A DNA stretch of 64,000 nucleotides from positions 124,001 to 188,000 of the forward strand of contig NZ_BNAU01000010.1 in assembly GCF_014653945.1 (NCBI RefSeq), read 5' to 3'. Shown piece by piece: positions 49,870-59,083 of this stretch. A model generated the notes under the pieces. The model did no database searches and was not told the origin of the DNA. It saw nothing but the letters and a program-made list of their open reading frames with translations. A program made the position numbers and the translations under genes. Each line of letters starts with the position of its first letter. Positions within the stretch are counted from its first letter, which is position 1. This DNA is from Amycolatopsis deserti (lineage in GTDB: Bacteria > Actinomycetota > Actinomycetes > Mycobacteriales > Pseudonocardiaceae).

Positions 49870-50156
49870 CGCGCGCGGCTCGCTGCCACCGTCTTCCTCG
49901 CCCGTGGCGGCAACCCGGACGCGGCGCGGCGTCCGCTGCCCGCCCGGGTCGGCCGCTCCCTCGACCTGACCCGGATCGGGATGTCCGGCCACTCCGCCGA
50001 CGGTTTCACTGCCAGTTCCTGCTGCCCCGGCTCGGCGTCGATCCGGGGATCACCGCGCCGTGGACCGGCGACGTCGACGCCTTCCGCAGTCTGGCCTTCC
50101 AGCGGACGAGCCTCGTCGCGTTCTTCGACCAGCGCCTCTACGGCCGCCAGCGGTAG
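49870..50156 (+). pseudogene. Alpha/beta hydrolase (PAF-acetylhydrolase-like) remnant
   Basis: The first frame carries DLTRIGMSGHSADGFTA, the nucleophile elbow (normally GHSAGG). After a frame change near 50010 the sequence continues as FLLPRLGVDPGITAPWTGDV and ends RTSLVAFFDQRLYGRQR with a TAG at 50154-50156, a typical C-terminus of this hydrolase type. N-terminal half and the Asp/His segments are missing. The end overlaps the convergent ATL gene. Confidence 0.6.
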
Positions 50157-50425
50157 GTCTTCAGGTTCACCTTCTGCCCGTCCGCCAGCACGCCCTCCGC
50201 CCGGAGCAGCTCCAGCTGCCGGTGCACCAGGTGCGGCGCGGGCGTGCCGTTGGCGCGCAGCACCCGGTGCCACGGCAGGTCCGCGCCGTCCTCGGACAGG
50301 ATGCGGCCGATCATCCGAGGTGAGGGGGCTCCGGCGATGGCTGCGATGTCGCCGTAGGTCGCGACCTTCCCCGGCGGCACGGTCGCGACCACCTCGCGCA
50401 CCCGCTCGTGCAGCTCCTCGTCCAC
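50138..50425 (-). CDS. Alkyltransferase-like protein (ATL)
   Basis: 95 aa; GTG at 50425. MGMT-fold DNA-binding domain (VPPGKVATYGDIAAIAG; SPRMIGRIL). The active-site PCHR of alkylguanine methyltransferase is replaced by PWHRVLRANG, so it binds O6-alkylguanine without removing it and flags lesions for nucleotide excision repair. Position before AdnAB matches M. tuberculosis Rv3204. Confidence 0.9.
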   Translation of the reverse strand: MDEELHERVREVVATVPPGKVATYGDIAAIAGAPSPRMIGRILSEDGADLPWHRVLRANGTPAPHLVHRQLELLRAEGVLADGQKVNLKTYRWRP

Positions 50426-50484
50426 GTGACCAAACTACCGCCAGGGTGTGCCGGTCCCCGGTTCTGTCGGGCGGTCGTGATTCC

Positions 50485-53400
50485 ATGCCAGACGTGAGCG
50501 GAGAGGGCACCCGGTCCCGGGCGGGCGCGCGGCTGGTTCGGCCGCCCGTCCCCGAGCCGCGCCCGGAACGCTGGGACGACGACGCGCGGGCGGTGCTGGC
50601 GGCGCCCCGCGGGTTCGTCCGCGTCCTCGGTGGGCCCGGCACCGGCAAGACCACCCTGATCACGAGCGCGGCGGCCGCCCGCATCTCGAGCGGCGCCGAT
50701 CCGGAGAGCCTGCTGGTGCTCACCGCGTCCCGCCGCGCCGCGAACTCCCTGCGTGCCGAGATCACCCGGCGCGTCACCGCCGGTGACGGCGTGCCCCGCA
50801 CGATCCGCGAGCCGATCGTGCGCACCGTCCACTCGTACGCGTTCTCGCTGCTGCGCCTGCAGGCCGGGCTGCAGGACGTGCCGGCGCCGCGGCTGCTGTC
50901 CAGCCCGGAACAGGACGTCGTGGTCCGCGAGCTGCTCGCCGGCGACCTCGCCGAGGGCGCGGAGGATTGGCCCGAGCAGCTGCGGCCCGCGCTGGCCGTG
51001 CCCGGCTTCGCCGAGGAGCTGCGCGACCTGCTGCTGCGTGCCGCCGAGCGCGGCCTCGGCCCGGAGGACCTGGTCAAGCTGGGGCGGCGCAAGGACCGCC
51101 CGGAGTGGGTCGCGGCCGGGGTGTTCTGGCGGCAGTACGAGGAGGTCACGGTCCTGCAGGGCGCGGGAGGCAACGCGCTCGGCGCGCCCGGTTCGCCCGC
51201 GCTGGACGCCGCCGAGCTGGTCGCGAGCGCGCTCGTCGAGCTGGAGGGCGACCCGGACCTGCTGGCGCGCGAGCAGGCGCGGATCCGGCACGTGTTCGTC
51301 GACGACGCCCAGCACCTGGACCACCTGCAGTTCCGCCTGCTGCGGCTGCTCGGCACGGCGGCCGAGGACTTCGTCGTGACCGGCGACCCGGACCAGGCGA
51401 TCTTCTCCTTCCGCGGCGCCGACCCGGGCCTGCTCACGCGTGCCGACGCCGACGGCGGCCGCACCGTCACGCTGACCCGGACCCACCGGCTGAGCCTGGC
51501 CGTGCACGAGGCGGTGACGAAGCTCGGCACGACGCTGCCGGGCGCGAACCGGCACCGCGCGATCACCGTCGATCCGAAGGCCGACGAGGGCGAGGTCAAG
51601 GTCCGGCTGCTGCCGACCCCGTCCGCCGAGGCGAGTTGGGTCGCCGACCAGCTGCGCCGCGCGCACCTCATCGACGGTGTGCCGTGGTCGGAGATGGCCG
51701 TGCTGGTGCGCTCGCCGGGGCGGTCGTTCCCGGTGCTGCAGCGGGCGTTGCGCGCCGCGGGCGTGCCGATCGCGTCGGCGGCCGACGAGCTGCCGCTGGC
51801 CCGCCAGCCCGCCGTGCGGCCGCTGCTCGCGGTGCTGCGCGTCGCCGGTGATCCCGCGCTGCTCGACGTCGACACCGCCGAGATGCTGCTGGCGTCCCCG
51901 CTCGGTGGCGCCGACCCGCTGGCGCTGCGCCGGATGCGGCGTGGTCTGCGGCGGCTGGAGCTGGCCGGCGGCGGTGAGCGGTCCAGCGACGAGCTGCTCG
52001 TGGAAGTGTTGCGGGACAACGACAAGCTCGGCGGTCTCGCGGAGGCCGAGGCGGCGCCGATCCGCCGCGTCGGGGGCCTGATCGCGGTCGCGCGCGCGGC
52101 GATCGCGCGGGGCGCGGGGGTCGAGCAGGTCCTGTGGGACGTGTGGCAGGAGAGCGGCCTGCAGAAGCGGTGGGTGCGGCTGTCCGCGCGCGGCGGGACG
52201 CTGGGCGCGCAGGCCGACCGCGACCTGGACGCGGTGGTGGCGCTGTTCCACGCCGCGGGCAACTACGTCGACCGGCTGCCGAAGGCGAGCGTGGCGGCGT
52301 TCGCGGACTACCTGTCGTCGCAGAACATCGCGGGCGACAGCCTGGCGCCGGTGGCGATGCGCGGGGAGGGCGTGTCCTTGCTGACCGCGCACGGGGCCGC
52401 CGGTCGCGAGTGGACGGTCGTGGCCGTGGCGAACGTGCAGGAGGGCAGCTGGCCGGACCTGCGGCTGCGCGGGTCGCTGCTCGGGGTCGAGCGGCTGGTG
52501 GACCTGCTGTCCGGGCTGGAGGAGGAGACGGTGTCCGCGACGGCGCCGATCCTGGCCGAGGAGCGGCGGCTGTTCTACCTGGCGCTCGGCCGGGCGAAGC
52601 GGACGCTGCTGGTCAGCGCGGTGATCGGGGAGGACGAGCAGCCGTCGCGGTTCGTCGACGACCTGGAGGCCAACAGCGCGGACGAGTCCGGAATGGACTC
52701 GCGGGTCAAGCCGCCGGGGCGGTCGCTGGTGCTGGCCGAACTGGTCGGCGACCTGCGGCGCGCGGTGTGCGATCCGGACGTGCCGGCGGACCGGCGGGCG
52801 CGGGCGGCGCGGCAGCTGGCGCGGCTGGCGCGGGCCGGGGTGCCCGGCGCGCACCCGGATTCGTGGTACGGGCTGGTGGAGACTTCGACGGACACGCCGC
52901 TGTACGGCGAGGGTGACGTCGTGCGCATCTCGCCGTCCACTGTGGACACGCTGAAGAAGTGCCCGCTGCGGTGGCTGATCGAGCGGCACGGCGGGTCCGA
53001 CCCGGCCCAGCTGGCGGCGATCACCGGGACGCTGGTGCACGAGCTGGCGCAGGCCGCGGCGGGCGGTATGGACGACGAGGGTTTGCGCCGCGCGCTGGAC
53101 GAGGCGTGGGCGAAGGTCGACGCGGGCGCGCCGTGGTTCTCGCGGCGCGAGCGGAACCGGGTCGAGCAGATGGTGCGGAACTTCCTCGCGTGGCTGGCGA
53201 GTTCGCGGCACGAGCTGCGGCAGATGGGGATCGAGCAGGACATCGAGGTCGAGGTGCCGGTCGGTGCCGATGGCCTGCTGGTCAAGCTGCGCGGTCGGGT
53301 GGACCGGCTGGAGCACGACGCCGAGGGGCGCCCGGTGATCGTCGATCTGAAGACCGGGAAGACGGTGGTGAGCGCCGCGGACGCCGAGCTGAACCCGCAG

Positions 53401-53694
53401 CTGGCGGCGTACCAGTTGTCGGTGTTGCTGGGCGCGTTCGGCGGCGGGAAGCGGCCCGGCGGTGCCAAGCTGGTGTACCTGGCGAAGTCGCACAACAAGA
53501 CGGGCGCGACGGTGCGGGAGCAGCCCCCGCTGGACGACGAGAGCGGCCGCGAGTGGCTGGAGCTGGTGCGGAAGGTGGCGGCGTCGGCGACGGGCCCGTC
53601 GTACGAGGCCACGGAGAACCCGGAGTGCGACCGCTGCCCCGCGAAGGGTTCCTGCCCGCTGCGGCCGGAGGGCCGGCAGGTGACGGGCCCATGA
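50485..53694 (+). CDS. adnA: AdnA subunit of AdnAB helicase-nuclease
   Basis: 1069 aa; ATG at 50485 (longer upstream frame crosses the hydrolase remnant). UvrD-like motor: GGPGTGKTT (49-57), SLLVLTASRRAANSLR, Walker B VFVDDAQHLDHLQ, GDPDQAIFSFRGADP and SLLTAHGAAGREWTVVAVA. The C-terminal RecB-type nuclease has LRGRVDRLEH, VIVDLKTGK and QLAAYQLSV, framed by Fe-S-type cysteines (KKCPLRW; CDRCPAKGSCP). Walker B is DDAQ rather than DExQ, consistent with AdnB being the main motor. Resects double-strand breaks with AdnB. Corresponds to Rv3202c. Confidence 0.93.
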   Translation: MPDVSGEGTRSRAGARLVRPPVPEPRPERWDDDARAVLAAPRGFVRVLGGPGTGKTTLITSAAAARISSGADPESLLVLTASRRAANSLRAEITRRVTAGDGVPRTIREPIVRTVHSYAFSLLRLQAGLQDVPAPRLLSSPEQDVVVRELLAGDLAEGAEDWPEQLRPALAVPGFAEELRDLLLRAAERGLGPEDLVKLGRRKDRPEWVAAGVFWRQYEEVTVLQGAGGNALGAPGSPALDAAELVASALVELEGDPDLLAREQARIRHVFVDDAQHLDHLQFRLLRLLGTAAEDFVVTGDPDQAIFSFRGADPGLLTRADADGGRTVTLTRTHRLSLAVHEAVTKLGTTLPGANRHRAITVDPKADEGEVKVRLLPTPSAEASWVADQLRRAHLIDGVPWSEMAVLVRSPGRSFPVLQRALRAAGVPIASAADELPLARQPAVRPLLAVLRVAGDPALLDVDTAEMLLASPLGGADPLALRRMRRGLRRLELAGGGERSSDELLVEVLRDNDKLGGLAEAEAAPIRRVGGLIAVARAAIARGAGVEQVLWDVWQESGLQKRWVRLSARGGTLGAQADRDLDAVVALFHAAGNYVDRLPKASVAAFADYLSSQNIAGDSLAPVAMRGEGVSLLTAHGAAGREWTVVAVANVQEGSWPDLRLRGSLLGVERLVDLLSGLEEETVSATAPILAEERRLFYLALGRAKRTLLVSAVIGEDEQPSRFVDDLEANSADESGMDSRVKPPGRSLVLAELVGDLRRAVCDPDVPADRRARAARQLARLARAGVPGAHPDSWYGLVETSTDTPLYGEGDVVRISPSTVDTLKKCPLRWLIERHGGSDPAQLAAITGTLVHELAQAAAGGMDDEGLRRALDEAWAKVDAGAPWFSRRERNRVEQMVRNFLAWLASSRHELRQMGIEQDIEVEVPVGADGLLVKLRGRVDRLEHDAEGRPVIVDLKTGKTVVSAADAELNPQLAAYQLSVLLGAFGGGKRPGGAKLVYLAKSHNKTGATVREQPPLDDESGREWLELVRKVAASATGPSYEATENPECDRCPAKGSCPLRPEGRQVTGP

Positions 53695-53711
53695 GCGGCT
53701 TGGTGTGGGGC

Positions 53712-53873
53712 GTGGTTGCCGGCGTAGCGGAGTGGGGAGTTGTTGCCGGGGGAGCGGTGCGGGGTGTTGTTGCCGGGGGAGCGGTGCGGGGTGTTGTTGC
53801 CGGGGGAGCGGGGTGGGGAATTGTTGCCGGGGGCGCGGTGCGGGGTGATGTTCCCGGGGGCGCTAAATGGGCG
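53712..53873. repeat. 27-bp tandem repeat, six copies
   Basis: Begins 18 bp after the adnA stop. Unit core TTGTTGCCGGGGG followed by an AGCGGTGCGGGG-type half. Copies start at 53712, 53739, 53766, 53793, 53820 and 53847, an exact 27-bp step. Copies 2-4 are nearly identical and the outer ones diverge. Because 27 is a multiple of three, several reading frames stay open (a 9-aa repeat such as SPGNNTPHR on the minus strand), but none has start signals. Confidence 0.85.
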
Positions 53874-53980
53874 GGTGCCGCTGCCGGGGCCGCCGCCCCG
53901 GGCGCTGCTGCGCACGCTGTCGCGACGGTGAAGTCCGCTCCTGTGCGGGTGCCCGCCACGGGCGGGTTGCTCGCGGCTCC

Positions 53981-54710
53981 GCGAGTGGGACTTTGGTGCG
54001 GCCACGGTTGGTCCAGTCGTGCGGATGCGAGTGGTGACCGCGCGAGTGGACATCTCGTGGGTGCGCGACTGACCCCTCCGTGTGGGCGCGAAGGGGCCAG
54101 TCGTGTGGCCGCGAGTGGTGACCGTGCGAGTGGACGTGTCGTGGGTGCGCGAGTGGGACTTTCGTGCCCACACCAAGCGTCCAGTCGTGCGGACGCGACT
54201 GGTAACCGCGCGAGTGGACCTGTCGTGACTCCGCGAGTGGCACTTTCGTGCACCCACGAAACGTCCAGTCGTGTGGATGCGAGTGGTGACCGTGCGAGTG
54301 GACCTGTCGTGGGTGTGCGAGTGGGACTTTCGTGCATCCACGAGGCGTCCAGTCGTGTGGATGCGAGTGGTGATCGTGCGAGTGGACCTGTCGTGGGTGT
54401 GCGAGTGGGACTTTCGTGCATCCACGAGGCGTCCAGTCGTGTGGATGCGAGTGGTGACCGCGCGAGTGGGCATCTGGTGGGTGCGCGAGTGGGACTTTCG
54501 TGCTCACACGAAGCGTCCAGTCGTGTGGATGCGAGTGGTGACCGTGCGAGTGGGCATCTCGTGGGTCCGCGAGTGGGACTTTCGTGCCCACACGAAGCGT
54601 CCAGTCGTGCGGATGCGACTGGTGACCGCGCGAACGGACACGTCGTGGCTCCGCGAGTGGCACTTTCGTGCACCCACGAAACGTCCTGCCGTGGAAACGC
54701 GAGTGCGCCC
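53981..54710. repeat. 84-bp tandem repeat array between adnA and adnB
   Basis: Exact 84-bp period: unit starts at 53981, 54065, 54149, 54233, 54317, 54401, 54485, 54569 and 54653 (eight full units and a partial ninth). Most units open with GCGAGTGGGACTTTCGTGC; the unit at 54065 is the most divergent. Units then carry a hairpin such as CACACGA-n9-TCGTGTG with loop AGCGTCCAG (perfect at 54505-54527), then two more GCGAGTGG boxes. Adjacent copies 54317 and 54401 are almost identical. 84 is 28 codons, so all the long frames here (minus-strand 28-aa repeats included) are by-products. The array ends 20 bp before adnB. Confidence 0.9.
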
Positions 54711-54730
54711 ACCTCCCGGGGAGCCAGGCC

Positions 54731-57700
54731 ATGACCCACCTCGCCACCCCGGCCGAGATCGCCCACGCCCTCGGCCTTCACCCGCCCACCCCGGAACAGG
54801 CAGCGGTCATCGCGGCGCCGATCGAGCCCGCGCTCGTCGTCGCGGGGGCTGGGGCCGGCAAGACCGAGACCATGGCCGCCCGGGTGGTCTGGCTCGTCGC
54901 CAACGGGTTCGTCACCCCGGAGCGTGTCCTGGGCCTGACGTTCACCCGCAAGGCCGCCCGCCAGCTCGCCGACCGCGTCCGCGCCCGCCTGCGCCGCCTC
55001 GCCGGCTCCGGCCTCCTCGACCGCCTCGACCCGGGCGGCGCGCGCCGGGCCGCGGTGCTCGCCGGGGAACCCACCGTCCTCACCTACCACGCCTACGCCG
55101 GCCGCCTCCTCGCCGAGCACGGCCTGCGCCTGCCGGTCCAACCCGGCGTCCGCCTGCTCTCCGAAACCAGCTCCTGGCAGCTCGCCCACCGCGTCGTCTC
55201 CACGTGGGACGAAGACCTGGACACCGACCGCGTCCCCGCCTCGGTCACCGCCCAGCTCCTCGCCCTCACCGGCGAACTCGGCGAGCACCTGGTCACCGAG
55301 GACGAACTCGCCGAGTACACCCGCTGGCTCTGCGACCTCATCGAACGCGCCCCGCGCGCCAAGGGCCAGCGCGCCGCGATGCCGAAGACCCTGACCGACA
55401 TCGTCGCCGCGCAGAAGTTCCGCCTCTCGCTCATCCCGCTCATCGAGGAGTACCAGCGCCGCAAACGAGCCGAGGGCGCACTCGACTTCGCCGACCAGAT
55501 GTCTCTGGCCGCCACGCTCGCCGACGGCCACCCCCAGGTCGCCGAGGGCGAACGCGCCCGCTACGGCGCCGTCCTCCTCGACGAGTACCAGGACACCGGC
55601 CACGCCCAGCGCATCCTGCTGCGCGCCCTCTTCGGCGGCGTCGAGAACGAGCCCCTGCCGGTCACCGCGGTCGGCGACCCCGCACAGGCCATCTACGGCT
55701 GGCGCGGCGCGAGCGCGGCCAACCTGCCGCGCTTCACCACCGACTTCCCGCGCAAGGACCGCAAACCCGCCCACGAGTACGGCCTGCTCACCAGCTTCCG
55801 CAACCCCGCCGAAGTCCTCGTCCTCGCCAACGGCATCGCCGAACCGCTGCGCCGGCGCGGCCTCGGCGTCGAGCGGCTCCGCGCCCGCGACAACGCCGAC
55901 CCCGCCGACATCGAGGTCGCCCTGCTGCCGGACATCCGCACCGAACGCGAGTGGGTCGCCGACGCCTTGGCGCGCCGGTGGTTCGCCCACCAGGACGAGC
56001 ACGGCGCCCCGCCCACCGCCGCCGTCCTCGTCCGCCGCCGCGCCGACATGGCCCCGATCGCCGCCGAGCTGCGGGCCCGCGGCCTGCCGGTCGAGGTCGT
56101 CGGCCTCGGCGGGCTCCTCGACGAACCCGAGGTGGCCGACCTCGCCGCCACCCTGCGCGTCCTCGCCGACCCGCTCGCCGGCACCGCCGCCGCCCGCCTG
56201 CTCACCGGCGCCCGCTGGCGACTCGCGGCCGCCGACCTCGCCGCGTTGTGGCGGCGCGCCAACGAGATCTCCGCACCACCGCCTACCGAAGAGTCCAAGG
56301 TGGACGACCTGTTCGCCGAACGCGCCGAGCAGACCGGCCTCATCGACGCGCTCGACGACCCGGGCGACCCCAAGCGCTACTCCCCGGAGGGCTACCGCCG
56401 CATCCGGCGGCTCGGCCAGGAACTCGCCGCGCTGCGCCGCCGCCTCGACCAGTCGCTGCCCGAGCTGGTCGCAGACGTGGAGCGGACCATGCTGCTCGAC
56501 GTCGAGGCGCAGGCCCGCCCCGGCAGCGCGCGCCGCGCCCACCTGGACGCCTTCGCCGACGTGGTCACCGACTTCGCGGAGACCTCGCCCACCGCCACCC
56601 TGATGTCCTTTGTGGACTACCTGGCGACCGCGGCGCACGCCGAGGACGGCCTCACCCCGGGCGAGGTCGAGGTGGTGCCGGATCGCGTGCAGGTGCTGAC
56701 CGTCCACTCGGCGAAGGGCCTGGAGTGGGAGGTCGTCGCCGTGCCGCACCTGGCGCGCGAGGTCTTCCCCAACAAGCGCCGCTCCTCGTCCTGGCTGCGC
56801 ACCGTCACGTCGCTGCCCGCCGCGCTGCGCGGTGACTCCGCGGACCTGCCGAAGCTGCGCGTGTCCGACGGCATGGACCGCAAGGAGGTCATCGAGGCCT
56901 TCGAGATCCACGAGCAGGACTTCGCCGAGCGCGAGGCCGACGAGGAACGCCGCCTCTGCTACGTGGCGCTGACCCGCTCCGAGCGCGCGCTCATCGTGTC
57001 CGGCCACTGGTGGAACCAGACCAGCACACGCCCCAAGGGCCCGTCGGACTTCCTGCTCGAGGTCGGCGAACTGGCCGCCGACGGTGTCGGCAAGGTCGCC
57101 GCCTGGGCCGACGAACCGCCCGCCGACGAGGAGAACCCGCTGGTCAGCCAGGCCCGGTCGGCGCAATGGCCGTCCGATCCGCTGACCGGCCGCCGCGACG
57201 CCGTGCACGAGGGCGCCGACCTGGTCCGCACCGCGCTCGACGAGGGCGAGATCGAGGACGAGGACGAGGACGACCCGGACGGCTGGATCGCCGACACCGA
57301 CGTGCTGCTCGCCGAGTACGCCAAGCGCGCCGGCACAGCCGAGCAGGTCACGCTGCCCGACCACCTGTCGGTGAGCCAGCTCGTCGAGCTCGCCGCGGAC
57401 CCGGCCGGGCTGGCCCGCCGATTGCGCCGGCCGCTGCCCGTGCCGCCCAACACGTTCGCCCGTCGCGGCACCGCGTTCCACGGCTGGCTGGAGCGGCGCT
57501 TCGCCGGTGACCGCCTGTTCGACCTCGACGAGCTGCCCGGCGCCGCCGACCCGGACGAGGCCGGCGACGACGCGCTCGAAGCGCTGCAGGAGGCCTTCGA
57601 CCGCAGCGCCTGGGCGTCGCGCACCCCGCACGAGGTGGAGGTGCCGTTCTCCACCGAGGTGGACGGCGTGACCGTGCGCGGGCGGATGGACGCCGTGTTC

Positions 57701-57949
57701 GCCGATCCGGACGGCGGCTGGACCGTCGTGGACTGGAAGACCGGCGCCGTGCCCGAGGAGGGCCGGATGGCCTCGCTCGCCGTGCAGCTCGCGGCGTACC
57801 GTCTGGCTTGGGCGTCGCTGTCCGGAACGCCGTTGGAGAAGGTGCGCGCGGCCTTCCACTACGTGCGCGAGGACCACACGGTGCGCCCGGTGGACCTGCT
57901 CGACGCGGACGGTCTCCGTGATCTGCTCCGCAGCGTGCCACAGCCCTAG
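54731..57949 (+). CDS. adnB: AdnB subunit of AdnAB helicase-nuclease
   Basis: 1072 aa; ATG at 54731 (MTHLATPAEIAHALGLHP) with GGGGAG 12 nt upstream; the frame extends upstream only through repeat DNA. Motor motifs: Q-motif Gln23, GAGAGKT (39-45), LGLTFTRKAARQLADR, VLLDEYQDTGHAQR (canonical DExQ), GDPAQAIYGWRGAS and LTVHSAKGLEWEVVAVPHL. An acidic linker (EGEIEDEDEDDPDG) leads to the C-terminal nuclease with VRGRMDAVFAD and WTVVDWKTG. Lead motor and second nuclease of the AdnAB break-resection machine. Corresponds to Rv3201c. Confidence 0.93.
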   Translation: MTHLATPAEIAHALGLHPPTPEQAAVIAAPIEPALVVAGAGAGKTETMAARVVWLVANGFVTPERVLGLTFTRKAARQLADRVRARLRRLAGSGLLDRLDPGGARRAAVLAGEPTVLTYHAYAGRLLAEHGLRLPVQPGVRLLSETSSWQLAHRVVSTWDEDLDTDRVPASVTAQLLALTGELGEHLVTEDELAEYTRWLCDLIERAPRAKGQRAAMPKTLTDIVAAQKFRLSLIPLIEEYQRRKRAEGALDFADQMSLAATLADGHPQVAEGERARYGAVLLDEYQDTGHAQRILLRALFGGVENEPLPVTAVGDPAQAIYGWRGASAANLPRFTTDFPRKDRKPAHEYGLLTSFRNPAEVLVLANGIAEPLRRRGLGVERLRARDNADPADIEVALLPDIRTEREWVADALARRWFAHQDEHGAPPTAAVLVRRRADMAPIAAELRARGLPVEVVGLGGLLDEPEVADLAATLRVLADPLAGTAAARLLTGARWRLAAADLAALWRRANEISAPPPTEESKVDDLFAERAEQTGLIDALDDPGDPKRYSPEGYRRIRRLGQELAALRRRLDQSLPELVADVERTMLLDVEAQARPGSARRAHLDAFADVVTDFAETSPTATLMSFVDYLATAAHAEDGLTPGEVEVVPDRVQVLTVHSAKGLEWEVVAVPHLAREVFPNKRRSSSWLRTVTSLPAALRGDSADLPKLRVSDGMDRKEVIEAFEIHEQDFAEREADEERRLCYVALTRSERALIVSGHWWNQTSTRPKGPSDFLLEVGELAADGVGKVAAWADEPPADEENPLVSQARSAQWPSDPLTGRRDAVHEGADLVRTALDEGEIEDEDEDDPDGWIADTDVLLAEYAKRAGTAEQVTLPDHLSVSQLVELAADPAGLARRLRRPLPVPPNTFARRGTAFHGWLERRFAGDRLFDLDELPGAADPDEAGDDALEALQEAFDRSAWASRTPHEVEVPFSTEVDGVTVRGRMDAVFADPDGGWTVVDWKTGAVPEEGRMASLAVQLAAYRLAWASLSGTPLEKVRAAFHYVREDHTVRPVDLLDADGLRDLLRSVPQP

Positions 57950-57960
57950 CGAGGCCTGAC

Positions 57961-59031
57961 ATGATCGCTTACGATCCGCGGGTGCGTGTCGCGGACGAAC
58001 CGGACCACTCGCTCGTCGGCGTCGTCCGGATGCCGGAGCCGGCGCTCAGCCCGATCCGGTCCATCGGCAGACGGGTCCTGTGGGCGCTGGTCGCGCTCGG
58101 GGCGGCCGTGGCCATCGTCTACCTGGGGCGGGACGGCTACCGCGACGTCAACGAGGACGGGCTCTCGCTGCTCGACGCGTTCTACTACGCCACGGTGTCG
58201 CTGTCGACCACCGGCTACGGTGACATCACCCCGGTCACCAGCTCGGCCCGGCTGATCAACGTGCTGGTGATCACCCCGTTGCGGGTGCTGTTCCTGATCG
58301 TCCTGGTCGGCACCACGCTCGAGGTGCTGACCGAACGGTCGCGGCAGGCGTTCCGGATCCAGAAGTGGAGGACCAAGGTGCGGGACCACGTGGTGGTCGT
58401 CGGGTTCGGGACCAAGGGTCGGGCCGCGGTCAAGACCCTGCTCGGGGACGAGGCGGTCGAGCCGAACAAGATCGTCGTGGTGGACACCGACCAGCAGGCG
58501 CTGGACGCGGCCGCCGCACTCGGGCTGGTCACCGTGCACGGCTCGGCCACCCGGTCGGACGTGCTGCGGGTGGCGGCGGTGCAGCGGGCGCGGGCGGTCG
58601 TGGTCGCCGCGGACCGCGACGACTCGGCGGTGCTGGCCACGCTCACCGCGCGGGAGCTGGCGCCCAAGGCGCACATCGTGGTTTCGGTGCGCGAGGCGGA
58701 GAACGTGCACCTGCTCAAGCAGTCCGGCGCGAACCAGGTGGTGGTGTCGAGCGAGACCGCGGGGCGGCTGCTCGGCATGGCGACGTCCACCCCGGTGGTG
58801 GTCGACATGTTCGAGGACCTGCTGACCCCGGAGTCCGGGCTGGCGATCGCCGAGCGCCCGGCGGAGAAGTCCGAGGAGGGCGGCTCGCCGCGGCACCTGC
58901 CGGACATCGTGCTCGGCGTGGTGCGCGACGGGCAGCTCTACCGGGTGGACGCGGCCGCCGTGGACGCCATCGAGCCGGGCGACCGGTTGCTCTACGTGAG
59001 GAAAGTGACCCCGGCCGACCAGGTTGAGTGA
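57961..59031 (+). CDS. Potassium channel with TrkA-N (RCK) domain
   Basis: 356 aa; ATG at 57961, 11 bp after adnB. Two-helix pore unit with selectivity filter TTGYGD (residues 81-86), then an RCK domain with nucleotide motif VVVVGFGTKGRAAVKTLL and VVVDTDQQALDAAA, and a C-terminal TrkA-C-like part. Matches M. tuberculosis Rv3200c, which also follows adnB. Ligand-gated K+ flux across the plasma membrane. The functional link to AdnAB is unknown beyond conserved adjacency. Confidence 0.92.
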   Translation: MIAYDPRVRVADEPDHSLVGVVRMPEPALSPIRSIGRRVLWALVALGAAVAIVYLGRDGYRDVNEDGLSLLDAFYYATVSLSTTGYGDITPVTSSARLINVLVITPLRVLFLIVLVGTTLEVLTERSRQAFRIQKWRTKVRDHVVVVGFGTKGRAAVKTLLGDEAVEPNKIVVVDTDQQALDAAAALGLVTVHGSATRSDVLRVAAVQRARAVVVAADRDDSAVLATLTARELAPKAHIVVSVREAENVHLLKQSGANQVVVSSETAGRLLGMATSTPVVVDMFEDLLTPESGLAIAERPAEKSEEGGSPRHLPDIVLGVVRDGQLYRVDAAAVDAIEPGDRLLYVRKVTPADQVE

Positions 59032-59083
59032 TAGCTCTCGGCAGCCTGTCGGCGGCTGGGCTTCACCCGGAGCTTCTGGAAGC

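Noticed and set aside
52575..54473. Minus-strand ORF encoding 28-residue repeats (HTTGRLVDARKSHSH type)
   Set aside because: The repeats are a translation of the 84-bp DNA array. There is no ribosome-binding site, the composition is extreme, and equally long frames exist in other phases.
53981..54710. CRISPR array
   Set aside because: Whole 84-bp units repeat without unique spacers, the period is too long and there are no cas genes.
53282..57877. Very long minus-strand open frame (about 1530 codons) opposite adnB and the repeat array
   Set aside because: It is open because high-GC genes rarely have stops in the antisense frame and because the repeat units are multiples of three. The plus strand carries all helicase and nuclease motifs, and the minus product has no family-like sequence.
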